From Streptomyces sp. G-G2 (GTDB lineage: Bacteria > Actinomycetota > Actinomycetes > Streptomycetales > Streptomycetaceae), in contig NZ_JASISO010000029.1 in the NCBI RefSeq assembly GCF_030063135.1, forward strand, positions 1 to 64,000: a stretch of 64,000 nucleotides of DNA, read 5' to 3'. Numbering within the stretch: position 1 is the stretch's first letter; the number at the start of each line of letters is the position of its first letter. Shown here piece by piece: positions 41,601-51,205 of this stretch. Below the pieces are notes generated by a model. That model was not told the DNA's origin. It did not search any database and saw only the letters and a program-made list of their open reading frames with translations. Position numbers and translations under genes: made by a program.

Positions 41601-42409
41601 GCACCGCCGCCCCGGCCGCCCCGTCCGCGGCCCCCGCCCCGGAGGTTGCGGCCGTCGGTCTGCGGGCCACCGCCCGCATCCGCGCGGTCGCCGACGGCCG
41701 CGGCGGCACCGCCCTGCCCCTGCTCCGCGGAGAGGGCCCCTTCGCGCTGCGCCGTACCCGGGGGAGTGACCCCGCCGAGGCCCGGGTCACCCTGGTCGGC
41801 GCGATGAGCGCGCCCCTGGGCGGGGACCACCTCACCATCGAGGCCGCCGCGGGCCCCGGCGCCCGGCTGGCCCTGGGGACCGCCGCCGCCACCCTGGCGC
41901 TGCCCGGCCGGGGCGGGGCGCCCGCTCTGTACGAGACCTTCCTGACCCTGGAGGAGGGCGCGGCCGTGCGCTGGCTGCCCGAGCAGCTCGTCTCGGTCAA
42001 GGGCAGCGACCTGTGGGTGCGCACCCGGGTCGAGCTGGCCCCCACCGCCCGGCTGGTGCTGCGCGAGGAGCAGGTGCTCGGGCGGGCCGGTGAGGTGCCG
42101 GGCCTGCTGCGCAGCAGGCTGACCGTGAACCGGGGCGGGGCGCCGCTGCTGGACCAGGAACTCGCCTGCGGGCCCGGGGCCCCGGACGGCTGGGACGGCC
42201 CGGCCGGGCTCGCCGGAGCCCGGGCCGTCGGTCAACTCCTCATCGTGGACCCGGCCTTCGCGGAGCACCCGCCCGCCGCCGCCATGCTGGGCGAACGGGC
42301 GGTGCTCACCCCGCTCGCGGGGCCCGCCCTCCTCGTGACGGCCCTGGCCCCGAACGCGTTGGCGCTGCGCGTGCTGCTGGACGACGTATGCCGGACGTAC
42401 GCCTGGTAG
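41597..42409 (+). CDS. ureD: Urease accessory protein UreD
   Basis: A 270-residue UreD/UreH scaffold protein that binds apo-urease and relays nickel from UreG. Recognisable stretches are LVGAMSAPLGGDHLTIEAAA, WLPEQLVSVKGSDLWVRTRV and LREEQVLGRAGEVPG. It starts at GTG overlapping the ureG stop as GTGA and closes the operon. Confidence 0.92.
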
Positions 42410-42594
42410 CGGGTGCCCGGTAAAGCCGGGACGAACCAGGACACCGCTCAGCGGTACACCTCAATCCGGATATCGGGTTGGCAAAGAACGCGACCGCGCA
42501 CTGTTGTCGCGTGGAGTTCAGGCGCGAAGATCCCCCTGCACGTCGTCCGAAGTCGGCCGCCCACGGCGGCACCTGACGCAGGGGGAACAACCAC

Positions 42595-44256
42595 GTGATA
42601 CGCACCGCAGCGCTGGGGAGCGCTGCCACTCTGATCGCCGGCACGCTCACGGCGGGCCTCGTCATGGCCACACCCGCCGCGGCCTCCGACAGCCGTTCCT
42701 ACGGGATCCCGGAAGCGGTGGGCGTCCAGCTCGCCGCCGCCCGCGCGGCCCACACCGGGATCGACTGGAAGGCCTGTCCGGCCGACTGGGGTTTTGAAGC
42801 TCCCATCCAGTGCGGCTGGGTGAAGGTCCCGCTCGACTACACCAAGCCGTTCGGCAAGACCATCGACATCGCGGTGGACCGGATCGGCAGCACCGGCACT
42901 CCGCAGGAGCGCCAGGGCGCCCTCATCTACAACCCCGGCGGCCCCGGCGGTTCCGGCATGCGCTTCCCGCGCCGGGTCACCACCAAGAGCCCGCTCTGGG
43001 TGAACACCTCCAAGGCGTACGACTTCGTGGGCTTCGACCCCCGCGGCGTCGGCCACTCCGCGCCGATCTCCTGCATCGACCCGCAGGAGTTCGTCAAGGT
43101 TCCCAAGGCCGATCCGGTCCCGGACTCGGTGGCCGACAAGAACGCGCAGCGCAAGCTGGCCGCCGAGTACGCGGACGGCTGCAAGGAGCGCAGCGGCGAG
43201 ATGCTGCCGCAGATGACCACGCCGAACACCGCGCGTGACCTCGACGTCATCCGCGCCGCCCTCGGCGAGAAGAAGCTGAACTACCTCGGCGTCTCCTACG
43301 GCACCTACCTCGGCGGGGTCTACGCGACCCTGTTCCCGACCCACGTGCGCCGCATGATCGTCGACTCCGTGGTCAACCCCGACCAGGACAACATCTGGTA
43401 CGAGGCCAACCTCGGCCAGGACGTGGCCTTCCAGGGCCGCTGGAACGACTGGCAGGACTGGGTCGCCAAGAACGACGCGGTCTTCCACATCGGCGACACG
43501 CGCGCCAAGGTCCAGGCCCAGTACGAGACCCTGCGTGCCAAGGCCAAGGCCAACCCGATCGGCGGGCTCGTCGGTCCGGCCGAGCTGATCGGCTTCTTCC
43601 AGAGCGCCCCGTACTACGACTCCTCCTGGGTGCCCGTCGCCCAGACCTTCAGCGCCTACCTCGCCGGTAACACCCAGGCGCTGGTCGACGCGATCGCCCC
43701 GGACATGGCGGACACGAAGGCCAACGCGACGGCGGAGAACGGCAACGCCGTCTACACCGCGGTCGAGTGCGCCGACGCCAAGTGGCCCACCAGCTGGGCC
43801 AAGTGGGACCGCGACAACACCGCGCTGCACCAGAAGTACCCCTTCCTGACCTGGTCCAACGCGTGGATGAACCTTCCCTGCGCGACCTGGAGGGCCAAGC
43901 AGTCCACCCCGATCGAGGTCGGCGCGAAGCGCGGGCTGCCCCCGGTGCTGATCGTCCAGTCCGAGCGGGACGCGGCCACGCCGTACGAGGGCGCGGTCTC
44001 GATGCACAAGCGGCTGGCCGGTTCGCGTCTGATCACCGAGCAGAACGCGGGCTCGCACGGTGTCACCAGCCTGGTGAACCCCTGCATCAACACCCGGGTG
44101 GACACCTACCTGCTCACCGGCAAGGTCGACGCGAAGGACGTGACGTGCGGTCCGCACGCCACCCCGGTCGCCCCGGTCCCGGCCGCCGCGAAGTCGCTCG
44201 CCAAGACCCCGGCGTCCGACCTCCCGGCGCTGGAGGAGCTCCCGGCCGTCCGCTAG
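42595..44256 (+). CDS. Secreted S33-family alpha/beta-hydrolase peptidase (tripeptidyl aminopeptidase-like)
   Basis: A 553-residue exported peptidase. The signal peptide (about 1-31; IRTAALGSAATLIAGTLTAG) ends near PAAA. Oxyanion motif YNPGGPGGSGM comes before the nucleophile Ser234 in LGVSYGTYLGG. The C-terminal TAP-like domain follows, with an SERDAATPYEGA acid region and the catalytic His in AGSHGVTS. It resembles Streptomyces SlpD/SlpE or Tap proteins that remove N-terminal di- or tripeptides. GTG start with GGGGGAA upstream. Its TAG stop lies in the CTAG border of the second inverted-repeat element. Confidence 0.93.
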   Translation: MIRTAALGSAATLIAGTLTAGLVMATPAAASDSRSYGIPEAVGVQLAAARAAHTGIDWKACPADWGFEAPIQCGWVKVPLDYTKPFGKTIDIAVDRIGSTGTPQERQGALIYNPGGPGGSGMRFPRRVTTKSPLWVNTSKAYDFVGFDPRGVGHSAPISCIDPQEFVKVPKADPVPDSVADKNAQRKLAAEYADGCKERSGEMLPQMTTPNTARDLDVIRAALGEKKLNYLGVSYGTYLGGVYATLFPTHVRRMIVDSVVNPDQDNIWYEANLGQDVAFQGRWNDWQDWVAKNDAVFHIGDTRAKVQAQYETLRAKAKANPIGGLVGPAELIGFFQSAPYYDSSWVPVAQTFSAYLAGNTQALVDAIAPDMADTKANATAENGNAVYTAVECADAKWPTSWAKWDRDNTALHQKYPFLTWSNAWMNLPCATWRAKQSTPIEVGAKRGLPPVLIVQSERDAATPYEGAVSMHKRLAGSRLITEQNAGSHGVTSLVNPCINTRVDTYLLTGKVDAKDVTCGPHATPVAPVPAAAKSLAKTPASDLPALEELPAVR

Positions 44257-44373
44257 GAGACTGCTGAAGATCTTGCTCGGGGCGCCCGAGTCACCCCGAT
44301 TCACCGGTAAATGTCGATCGGGGCAACCTGGTGCAAGCCGGGCGCGTTTCCAAGATCTTCAGGACACTCCTAG
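44253..44373. repeat. 121-bp inverted-repeat element, copy 2 (reverse orientation)
   Basis: This is the reverse complement of the element at 22892-23012, with the same length and identical interior. Only three bases differ, all in the right end (44351-44373, where GGACACTC replaces GCAGTCTC), so its ends are no longer perfectly inverted. The left CTAG contains the TAG stop codon (44254-44256) of the S33 peptidase. It can form a long hairpin after the gene. Confidence 0.9.
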
Positions 44374-44495
44374 GGCGCGTCGGGCCCCACCCGCCGCGGG
44401 GGCACCTCCCGGCGGTGGCTGGGGGAGGTACGCCGACGACCCGATCCAGGGACGACGGGCTCCGCCTGACCGAGCACGCATGACGTGGAGAAGGC

Positions 44496-45206
44496 TCAGC
44501 GCCCCGGGCGCCGGGCCTTCTTCCGCGTCTCCTCCTCCTCGGCCTTGACCTCGGCGGCGTAGCGGTCGACGTACTCCTGACCGGACAGTCCGAGGACGGC
44601 GTACATGATCTCGTCGGTGACCGCGCGCAGCACGGCCCGCTCGTTCTCCAGCCCGGCGTACCGGCTGAACTCCAGGGGCTCACCGAAGCGGATCGTCACC
44701 CGCCGGATCTTGGGGATCTTCTTTCCGGGCGGCTGGATCTCGAAGGTGCCGACCATCGCGCAGGGGACGACGGGCACCCCGGCCCCCAGCGCCATCGCGG
44801 CCACCCCCACCTTGCCCTTGTACAGCCTGCCGTCGTGGGAGCGGGTGCCCTCCGGGTAGATGCCCAGCAGCTCGCCCTTGGCCAGCACCCCGAGCCCCTC
44901 ACGGATGGCTGCCCGGCCGGCCTCCTTGCCGGTGCGGTCCACCGGGATCTGCCCCGCGCTGCGGAAGAACGCGGCGGTCAGCCGCCCCTTCAGCCCGGGC
45001 CCGGTGAAGTACTCGGCCTTGGCGAGGAAGGTGATCCGGCGCCCGAGGATCGCGGGCATCAGGAAGTGGTCGGAGAAGGACAGGTGGTTGCCCGCGACGA
45101 TGGCCGCGCCGTCGGGCGGGACGTTCTCGATCCCCTCGATCCGCGGCCGGAACAGCAGCCGCAGCAAGGGTCCCAGCAGTACGTGCTTCAGCAGGTAGTA
45201 GAACAT
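44496..45206 (-). CDS. 1-acyl-sn-glycerol-3-phosphate acyltransferase (PlsC-like)
   Basis: A 236-residue PlsC-family enzyme that acylates lysophosphatidate at the membrane. The HX4D catalytic motif is NHLSFSD (about 41-47), the substrate motif YPEGTRSHDG lies near 117-126, and a hydrophobic N-terminal segment FYYLLKHVLLGPLLRLLF anchors it. It ends in a charged EEEETRKKARRPGR tail. The actual acceptor (lysophosphatidate or another lipid) is not determined. Confidence 0.92.
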   Translation of the reverse strand: MFYYLLKHVLLGPLLRLLFRPRIEGIENVPPDGAAIVAGNHLSFSDHFLMPAILGRRITFLAKAEYFTGPGLKGRLTAAFFRSAGQIPVDRTGKEAGRAAIREGLGVLAKGELLGIYPEGTRSHDGRLYKGKVGVAAMALGAGVPVVPCAMVGTFEIQPPGKKIPKIRRVTIRFGEPLEFSRYAGLENERAVLRAVTDEIMYAVLGLSGQEYVDRYAAEVKAEEEETRKKARRPGR

Positions 45207-45290
45207 CAGGCCGCTCCCGTCGACGTCCCGTGGTCGCCGTCGTCCTACCAGCGGTACGGGACGGCTACGGACCGTACGAGAGCATGCCCC

Positions 45291-45449
45291 TCAGACGCCG
45301 CGCGAAGCGGCCGTCGCGGCAGTGAGCAGCCCCAGCACCACCCACCCGAACCACAGCCACCCATTACTGCCGAGGGCCACCGAGTACGCCGCCACCGCCA
45401 CCAGCGCGGCACAGGTCAGCACGGCCATCGCCTTCACAGATCCGGTCAT
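45291..45449 (-). CDS. Small two-segment membrane protein
   Basis: A 52-residue protein that is almost entirely two hydrophobic helices: AMAVLTCAALVAVAAYSVAL and WLWFGWVVLGLLTAATAA, joined by a GSNG turn. ATG 45449 (MTGSVKAMAV) is the likely start. It lies 31 bp after ctaG on the same strand. It may be an assembly or stability factor of a respiratory complex, but I can assign no function. Confidence 0.6.
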   Translation of the reverse strand: MTGSVKAMAVLTCAALVAVAAYSVALGSNGWLWFGWVVLGLLTAATAASRGV

Positions 45450-45480
45450 GCCCCATGGTGGCGCGCCGAGGGCTCCCGCG

Positions 45481-46437
45481 CTACTGTCCACGCGCCTGGA
45501 GCGAGGCCAGATATGCGTTGTAGTCCGCCAGCTCCTTGTCGCCGTCGCGGTCGGCGGCCCGGTCGGAGCGCTTCGCCGACCGCTGCTCGGAGTGGTACCA
45601 CTGGTAGGTCAGGGCGATCAGCACCAGGACCGAGGGGATCTCGCTGAAGGCCCAGGCGATGCCGCCGCCCCACTGCTGGTCGAGCAGCGGGTCGATGCCC
45701 AGGCTCGCCGGCGGGTCGGCGTACGTCTTGATCATCGGCTCGCTCGCCATCATCAGCGCGATGCCGAAGAAGGCGTGGAAGGGCATCCCGGCGAACAGCT
45801 CCAGCATCCGCATCACGTAGCCGGGCCGGTGCGGGCCCGGGTCCACGCCCATGATCGGCCAGAAGAAGACCAGGCCGACGGCGAGGAAGTGGACCATCAT
45901 CGTGATGTGCCCGGCCCTGGACTCCATCAGGAAGTCGAAGAGCGGGGTGAAGTACAGGCCGTACAGGCTGGCGATGAACATGGGGATGGTGAACACCGGG
46001 TGGGTGATCACCCGCATGTACCGGCTGTGCAGGAACATCAGCAGCAGTTCGCGCGGTCCCCTGCGGCCGCGGGCGGCGGGCGGCAACGCGCGCAGGGCTA
46101 GGGTCATGGGCGCCCCGAGCAGCAGCAGGATCGGGGTCAGCATGCTGATCACCATGTGCTGGATCATGTGCACGCTGAACATGACCATGCCGTAGTCGTT
46201 CAGCTTGGTGCACATCACCAGCATCACGGTGAGCACGCCCGCGGTGAAGGCGACGATGCGGCCCGGCGGCCAGGAGTCACCGCGCCTGCGCAGCCGCACC
46301 ACGGCCCCCAGGTAGAGCCCGAGGCCGATCAGGGAGCCGAACAGGAAGAAGGCGTCGAACGAGAACTCCAGCCCGCGCCCGAGGGTGAACGGCGGCAGGT
46401 CGCCCATATCCATGCCGTCGTGCGCGAGGTGGTTCAT
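45481..46437 (-). CDS. Cytochrome c oxidase assembly protein CtaG-like
   Basis: A 318-residue polytopic membrane protein of the CtaG (caa3_CtaG) family, which helps place copper in cytochrome oxidase. About seven hydrophobic segments and the His/Met-rich motifs HMIQHMVISMLTP, MMVHFLAVGLVFFWP and MPFHAFFGIALMMA are present; the N-terminus MNHLAHDGMDMG is His/Met-rich and could bind copper. ATG 46437 is preceded by AAGGGAG. It heads an operon with the small membrane protein. Confidence 0.92.
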   Translation of the reverse strand: MNHLAHDGMDMGDLPPFTLGRGLEFSFDAFFLFGSLIGLGLYLGAVVRLRRRGDSWPPGRIVAFTAGVLTVMLVMCTKLNDYGMVMFSVHMIQHMVISMLTPILLLLGAPMTLALRALPPAARGRRGPRELLLMFLHSRYMRVITHPVFTIPMFIASLYGLYFTPLFDFLMESRAGHITMMVHFLAVGLVFFWPIMGVDPGPHRPGYVMRMLELFAGMPFHAFFGIALMMASEPMIKTYADPPASLGIDPLLDQQWGGGIAWAFSEIPSVLVLIALTYQWYHSEQRSAKRSDRAADRDGDKELADYNAYLASLQARGQ

Positions 46438-46528
46438 GCGTGTACTCCCTTGACCGTGATGCCCCACCACAGTAGTGCCGCCCCCGCACGCCGATGCGTC
46501 CGGGGGCGGTGTCAAGAGGGGGGAACCA

Positions 46529-47557
46529 TCACAGAACGGTCTCCGCCTCCGCGTACCGCTCGGCGGGGACAGTCTTGAGGGTCCGGGTGGCCTCGGCCAG
46601 CGGAACCATGACGATCTCGGTGCCGCGCAGGGCGGTCAGCATGCCGAACTCACCCCGGTGGGCGGCCTCCACCGCGTGCCAGCCGAAGCGGGTGGCGAGC
46701 ACCCGGTCGTACGCCGTCGGGGTGCCGCCGCGCTGGACGTGGCCCAGGATCACCGGACGGGCCTCCTTGCCCAGGCGGTCCTCCAGCTCGACCGCGAGCC
46801 GGTTGCCGATCCCGGCGAACCGCTCGTGCCCGTAGATGTCGGTGCCGCCCTGTTCGAAGGCCATCGAAGAGCCCTCGGCGGGCTTGGCGCCCTCGGCGAC
46901 CACGACGATCGCGAACCGCTTGCCCGCCGAGAAGCGCTCGCCGACGATGGCCGTCAGCTCCTCGATGTCGAAGGGGCGTTCCGGTACGACGATCGCGTGC
47001 GCGCCCGCCGCCATGCCCGAGTGCAGCGCGATCCAGCCGGTGTGGCGGCCCATGACCTCGACCACCATCACGCGCTGGTGGGACTCGGCGGTGGTCTTCA
47101 GCCGGTCGAGGGCCTCGGTGGCCACGCCGACGGCCGTGTCGAAACCGAAGGTGACATCGGTCGAGGGGATGTCGTTGTCGATGGTCTTCGGTACGCCGAC
47201 GATCGGCAGCCCGGCCTCCGACAGCAGGTGCGCGGCCTTCAGGGTGCCCTCGCCGCCGATCGGGATGATCGCGTCGAGACCGAGGTCCGCGACGTGGCCG
47301 CGGGCCGTCTCGACCCCGCCCCGCAGGTGGGCGGGCTGGACCCGGGAGGAGCCGAGGACGGTGCCGCCGCGGGCCAGGATGCCGCTGACGGCGTCCAGGT
47401 CCAGCTTCCGGTAGTCGCCCTCCAGCAGGCCCTTCCAGCCGTCGAGGAAACCGATGACCTCGTCACCGTGGTCGACGACCGCACGGTGCACGACGGAACG
47501 GATGACGGCATTCAGGCCGGGGCAGTCGCCTCCGGAAGTGAGCACACCAATGCGCAT
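46529..47557 (-). CDS. pfkA: 6-phosphofructokinase (ATP-dependent type)
   Basis: A 342-residue phosphofructokinase of glycolysis. LTSGGDCPGLNAVIRSVV starts the fold, IPIGGEGTLKAAHLL is the nucleotide loop with a Gly where PPi-dependent enzymes have Asp, VPKTIDNDI holds the catalytic Asp, and VEVMGRHTGWIAL and HVQRGGTPTAYDR bind fructose 6-phosphate. It matches the single-domain actinomycete ATP-PFK family. ATG 47557 gives MRIGVLTSGG. Confidence 0.96.
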   Translation of the reverse strand: MRIGVLTSGGDCPGLNAVIRSVVHRAVVDHGDEVIGFLDGWKGLLEGDYRKLDLDAVSGILARGGTVLGSSRVQPAHLRGGVETARGHVADLGLDAIIPIGGEGTLKAAHLLSEAGLPIVGVPKTIDNDIPSTDVTFGFDTAVGVATEALDRLKTTAESHQRVMVVEVMGRHTGWIALHSGMAAGAHAIVVPERPFDIEELTAIVGERFSAGKRFAIVVVAEGAKPAEGSSMAFEQGGTDIYGHERFAGIGNRLAVELEDRLGKEARPVILGHVQRGGTPTAYDRVLATRFGWHAVEAAHRGEFGMLTALRGTEIVMVPLAEATRTLKTVPAERYAEAETVL

Positions 47558-47697
47558 GGCAGGCAGGACCTTTGCAACGTGGGCCGATGACCGGACCACG
47601 TCGTCCGGTTGGAACTACCGGTCACCCTACAAGCGGATGCCCACAGGACTGAACCATCCTCCACATGCTGGTCACATCCGTCGTGCGAACGCACGTC

Positions 47698-47725
47698 GGC
47701 CCGGATCCCCTGGGGAATCCGGGCC
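47698..47725. terminator. Hairpin terminator after gatD
   Basis: GGCCCGGATCCCC (47698-47710) pairs with GGGGAATCCGGGCC (47712-47725), giving a ~12-bp stem with one bulge and a tiny loop. It lies 22 bp beyond the gatD stop on the minus strand. Confidence 0.8.
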
Positions 47726-47746
47726 GGACGGGCGGTGCGGAGGCGG

Positions 47747-48475
47747 TTACGCGGGCTGCGTGGCCGCCGCGATGCGCTCGGCGCGCAGCGCGTCGTACCA
47801 CCGGTCGTCGATGGGCGGCAGCGCGTTCACGTCGAGGGCCAGCTTCAGCAGCAGGTCCGCGATGAGCGGGTTGCGCGCCATGACGGGCCCGTGCATGTAC
47901 GTGCCGAACACGGTGTCGTTGTAGGCGCCCTCGGTGCCGTCGCCGCTGCCGTTGCCGCGGCCGAGGCGCACCTTGGCGAACGGGCGGGCGGTCGGGCCGA
48001 GGTGGGTGACGCCCTGGTGGTTCTCGAAGCCCGTCAGCTGCGGCAGGCCGAGCCGCGGGTCGATGTCCGCGTACACGTCGCCGACGCAGCGCTCGCCCTC
48101 GCCGCGCACCGTGACCACGTCCAGCAGGCCGAGGCCCTGCTGGCGCTCGCCCAGGTCGTTCACGAACTCCTGGCCGAGGATCTGGTACCCGGCGCAGACC
48201 GAGAAGACGATCGCCCCGTTGGAGACGGCCCGCTCCAGGCCGCCGTCGCGCAGCAGCCGGTCCGCGGCCAGCCGCTGCGGCCGGTCCTCGCCGCCGCCGA
48301 TGAGGTAGATGTCACCGGAGGTCGGGATCGGCTGGTCGCTGCGGACGTCCACGCGGTGGACGTCCAGGCCGCGCTGGCGGGCGCGGCGCTCGACCACGAG
48401 GGCGTTGCCCTGGTCTCCGTACGTGCTCAGCAGGTCGGGGTAGATCCACACCAGACGCAGGCTGTTGTCACTCAT
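47747..48475 (-). CDS. gatD: Lipid II isoglutaminyl synthase, glutaminase subunit GatD
   Basis: A 242-residue class I glutamine amidotransferase of the CobB/CobQ type. The nucleophile Cys94 is in VFSVCAGYQILG, and the His is in GTYMHGPVMARNP. It frees ammonia from glutamine for MurT, which amidates the D-Glu of lipid II to D-isoglutamine in the cell wall. It lies 20 bp after murT on the same strand. Confidence 0.95.
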   Translation of the reverse strand: MSDNSLRLVWIYPDLLSTYGDQGNALVVERRARQRGLDVHRVDVRSDQPIPTSGDIYLIGGGEDRPQRLAADRLLRDGGLERAVSNGAIVFSVCAGYQILGQEFVNDLGERQQGLGLLDVVTVRGEGERCVGDVYADIDPRLGLPQLTGFENHQGVTHLGPTARPFAKVRLGRGNGSGDGTEGAYNDTVFGTYMHGPVMARNPLIADLLLKLALDVNALPPIDDRWYDALRAERIAAATQPA

Positions 48476-48495
48476 GCTCTTTGTCCTTAGGGGTA

Positions 48496-49734
48496 CTAGT
48501 TGCCGACGCGGCGGCGCACGTCCTGGAAGGCGGTGTAGTTGGCGATCAGCTCGATCATGCCGGGCGGCGCCAGCTGCACGGCCTCGTCCAGGTTTTCGCA
48601 GACCCGGAAGTCCAGCCCCGCGACCTCCAGGCGGACCGCGAGGTCGAGCTTGCGGTCACCGATCACGAAGATCGGGTGACCCGCCAGCCGCGGGTAGTCG
48701 ACGTCCCACAGCCAGGAGGTGTCGGTGCCGTCGGCGCCCCGCGCGTTGACCGAGAGGATCACCGGGGTGGGCGGCGGGTCGATCAGCGAGAACGTCTCCA
48801 GCCAGCCCGCCGGGTTCTTCGCGAGCAGCAGGCGGACCTCACGGCCCTGGAAGGTGATGACGTCGTAGCGCCCGGCCACGGCCTGCACCTGGTACATGCG
48901 CTCCAGCGCGACCTGCGGGGGAACCCCGAAAACGGCGGCGACGGCGGCCGAGGCGGCGGCGTTCGACTTGTTGGCGCGGCCCGGTAGCTGGAGGTGGATC
49001 GGCCAGGCGCTGCCGTGCGGGTCGAGCACGTGGTCGCCGCTGAGCGCCCAGGTCGGGGTGGGGCGGCGGAACCCGCACTCACCGCAGAACCAGTCGTCGC
49101 CCGGACGCTGCATGACGCCACCGCAGGAGGGGCACGACCAGGCGTCGTCCTTCCACTCCTGGCCCGCGGCGACCCACACCACGTTCTGCGAGGAGGACGC
49201 GGACCACACGATCAGCGGGTCGTCGCAGTTCGCGACGATGACCGCCTTGGAGCCGGAGAGGCCCTCGCGCCACTTCTCCGCGAGCATGCGGGTCTCCGCG
49301 GCGCGGTCGAGCTGGTCGCGGCTGAGGTTCAGGAGCGCGATCACCTTGGGGGTCACGTCCCGGGCGACGCCGGCGAGGTACTTCTCGTCGACCTCGATCA
49401 CGCCGTACTTGGCGTCCGAACCGCCCGCCAGGGCCGAGGTGATGCCCGCGGGCATGTTGGCGCCCAGCGCGTTGGACACGACGGGGCCGCTGGCGCGCAG
49501 GGCCTCCGCGATGAGCCGGGTCGTGGTGGTCTTGCCGTTCGTTGCCGACACGAGGACGACATCGAGATGCTGTGCCAGCGCGCCGAGAAGATCGGGGTCG
49601 AGCCTGAGCGCGACCTTGCCGCCGATCACCGACCCGCTTCCGCGTCCCGCGGCCCGCGACACCGCCGCCGCGGCCTTGCCCGCCGTCACGGCCAGCTTGG
49701 CCCGCGGCGAAAGCGGCTCTGTGTTGCCTGCCAT
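48496..49734 (-). CDS. murT: Lipid II isoglutaminyl synthase, ligase subunit MurT
   Basis: A 412-residue Mur-ligase-like subunit. P-loop VLVSATNGKTTTTRL is near 60-74, VIEVDEKYLAGV follows, and the inserted zinc ribbon has CPSC and CGEC knuckles (about 200-222) as in the family. The C-terminal DUF1727 part ends the protein. It uses ATP and ammonia from GatD to amidate lipid II glutamate. The P-loop and both zinc knuckles are intact. Confidence 0.95.
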   Translation of the reverse strand: MAGNTEPLSPRAKLAVTAGKAAAAVSRAAGRGSGSVIGGKVALRLDPDLLGALAQHLDVVLVSATNGKTTTTRLIAEALRASGPVVSNALGANMPAGITSALAGGSDAKYGVIEVDEKYLAGVARDVTPKVIALLNLSRDQLDRAAETRMLAEKWREGLSGSKAVIVANCDDPLIVWSASSSQNVVWVAAGQEWKDDAWSCPSCGGVMQRPGDDWFCGECGFRRPTPTWALSGDHVLDPHGSAWPIHLQLPGRANKSNAAASAAVAAVFGVPPQVALERMYQVQAVAGRYDVITFQGREVRLLLAKNPAGWLETFSLIDPPPTPVILSVNARGADGTDTSWLWDVDYPRLAGHPIFVIGDRKLDLAVRLEVAGLDFRVCENLDEAVQLAPPGMIELIANYTAFQDVRRRVGN

Positions 49735-49847
49735 CGTCCCTTGTCCTCCTTGCGTCGGTCGGCCCCAGCCTATCCAGAACCGGTGGGAGCCCTGACCGCG
49801 GCGCCCTCTGAATCCCTCATATAGTCGCTCCGCGTACCCTTGCGGTC

Positions 49848-50387
49848 ATGCGACAGCGTCCGATCCCCGGCAATTCAGGCCTCGTCCGCACCATGAGCCT
49901 GCTCGGCGATCCGGTGCTGCACTCCGCGTGCGCGGAGGTCGCCGAGTTCGGTCCGGCCCTGGACCGGCTCATCGAGGACATGTTCGCCACGATGTACGCC
50001 GCCGAGGGCGTGGGCCTGGCCGCCAACCAGATCGGCGTGAGCCAGCGGGTGTTCGTATACGACTGCCCCGACGACGAGGACGTCCGCCACGTCGGGCACG
50101 TGGTCAACCCCCGGCTGGTCGAGGCCGACGGCCTGGAGCTGCTCGGCCCCGAGGGCTGTCTGTCGCTGCCCGGTCTGGAGGCCGGGACGGTCCGCTTCGA
50201 CCGTGCCGTGGTCGAGGGGGTCACCTCGGACGGCGCCCCGGTGCGGATCGCCGGGACCGGGTTCTTCGCCCGCTGCCTCCAGCACGAGTGCGACCACCTG
50301 GAGGGCGGGGTCTACGCGGACCGGGTCACCGGCCTGCGGCTGCGCAGGCTGCGGCGGGCGATCCGCCGCGCGCCCTGGTCGTCCTGA
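49848..50387 (+). CDS. def: Peptide deformylase
   Basis: A 179-residue deformylase that removes the formyl group from nascent proteins. Motif 1 GVGLAANQ is at 54-61, motif 2 EGCLS at 102-106 (Cys104 ligand) and motif 3 QHECDH at 145-150 (His146, Glu147, His150). Metal ligands are complete. It is divergent from murT with ~110 bp between starts. The C-terminal RLRRLRRAIRRAPWSS is basic. Confidence 0.96.
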   Translation: MRQRPIPGNSGLVRTMSLLGDPVLHSACAEVAEFGPALDRLIEDMFATMYAAEGVGLAANQIGVSQRVFVYDCPDDEDVRHVGHVVNPRLVEADGLELLGPEGCLSLPGLEAGTVRFDRAVVEGVTSDGAPVRIAGTGFFARCLQHECDHLEGGVYADRVTGLRLRRLRRAIRRAPWSS

Positions 50388-50447
50388 CCCCTGGTCCCCG
50401 CGCCCCGGCCTCGTCGCGCCGGGCGTGCGTACGCCCGGGCCCCGAGG

Positions 50448-51104
50448 TCAGAAGCCGGGGCCGTCGGGCCGGTTGCCCGCGGTCGCCAGCCTGCCCCAGA
50501 GCAGGTCGGTCAGCGCGCCGACCAGCTCGGCCCGGTCGCAGGGGCGTTCGCCGAGCCACCAGTCCCCGGCGGCGTGCATCATGCCGACGATCCCGTGCCC
50601 CCAGACCCGGGCCAGGCGCTCCCCGGAGGGACCGAGGTCCACGCGTTCGGCGATCACCTGGGCCAGCTCCTCGCCGAGGCGGCGCAGCAGCGGGGCCGAG
50701 TGCAGTCCGACGTCGAAGCCGCGCTCGGCGGTGTGCGAGTCCTCGGCCGGGTGCATCAGGAAGCGGTAGACCTGCGGACGGGCCTCGATCGCGGCGAGGT
50801 AGGTGTCGAGAGTGGCCTCGACCCGGCTGCGCCGCTCCGCGGGCGCGTCGAGCGCGGCGCGCAGTGAGGCGAGGAGCGCGTCGGTGTGACGGACGGCGAG
50901 GGCCTGGTAGAGCCCCGCCTTGTCGCCGAAGTGCCGGTAGAGGATCGGCTTCGTGATGCCCGCCTCGGCCGCGATGGCGTTCATGGAGGCCCTCGGGCCG
51001 TCCCGGAGGACGACGCGGTCGGCCGCCTCGAGCAGCTCCCGCCGTCGGTGCTCGGACGATCCGTGCTGGCCGCCGGCCTGTCCGGCCTGCCGGGTGGTCT
51101 CCAT
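50448..51104 (-). CDS. TetR-family regulator
   Basis: A 218-residue TetR repressor. The HTH (about 20-65) has ASMNAIAAEAGITKPILYRH and FGDKAGLYQAL; the C-terminal ligand domain is helical. ATG 51104 (METTRQAG) is set by GGGGAGAG upstream. It is divergent from the acyl-CoA dehydrogenase gene with two palindromes between them, the usual pattern for an acyl-CoA-responsive regulator of fatty-acid catabolism. The ligand is inferred. Confidence 0.93.
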   Translation of the reverse strand: METTRQAGQAGGQHGSSEHRRRELLEAADRVVLRDGPRASMNAIAAEAGITKPILYRHFGDKAGLYQALAVRHTDALLASLRAALDAPAERRSRVEATLDTYLAAIEARPQVYRFLMHPAEDSHTAERGFDVGLHSAPLLRRLGEELAQVIAERVDLGPSGERLARVWGHGIVGMMHAAGDWWLGERPCDRAELVGALTDLLWGRLATAGNRPDGPGF

Positions 51105-51205
51105 GATGTGTTTCTCTCCCCGCCCTTGCGATGTGCGTGACGCCCACGCAACGTAACACCCCGCACACCAGGACGACCTTATCGGCGGCAGCCGTTGACA
51201 GTGGC

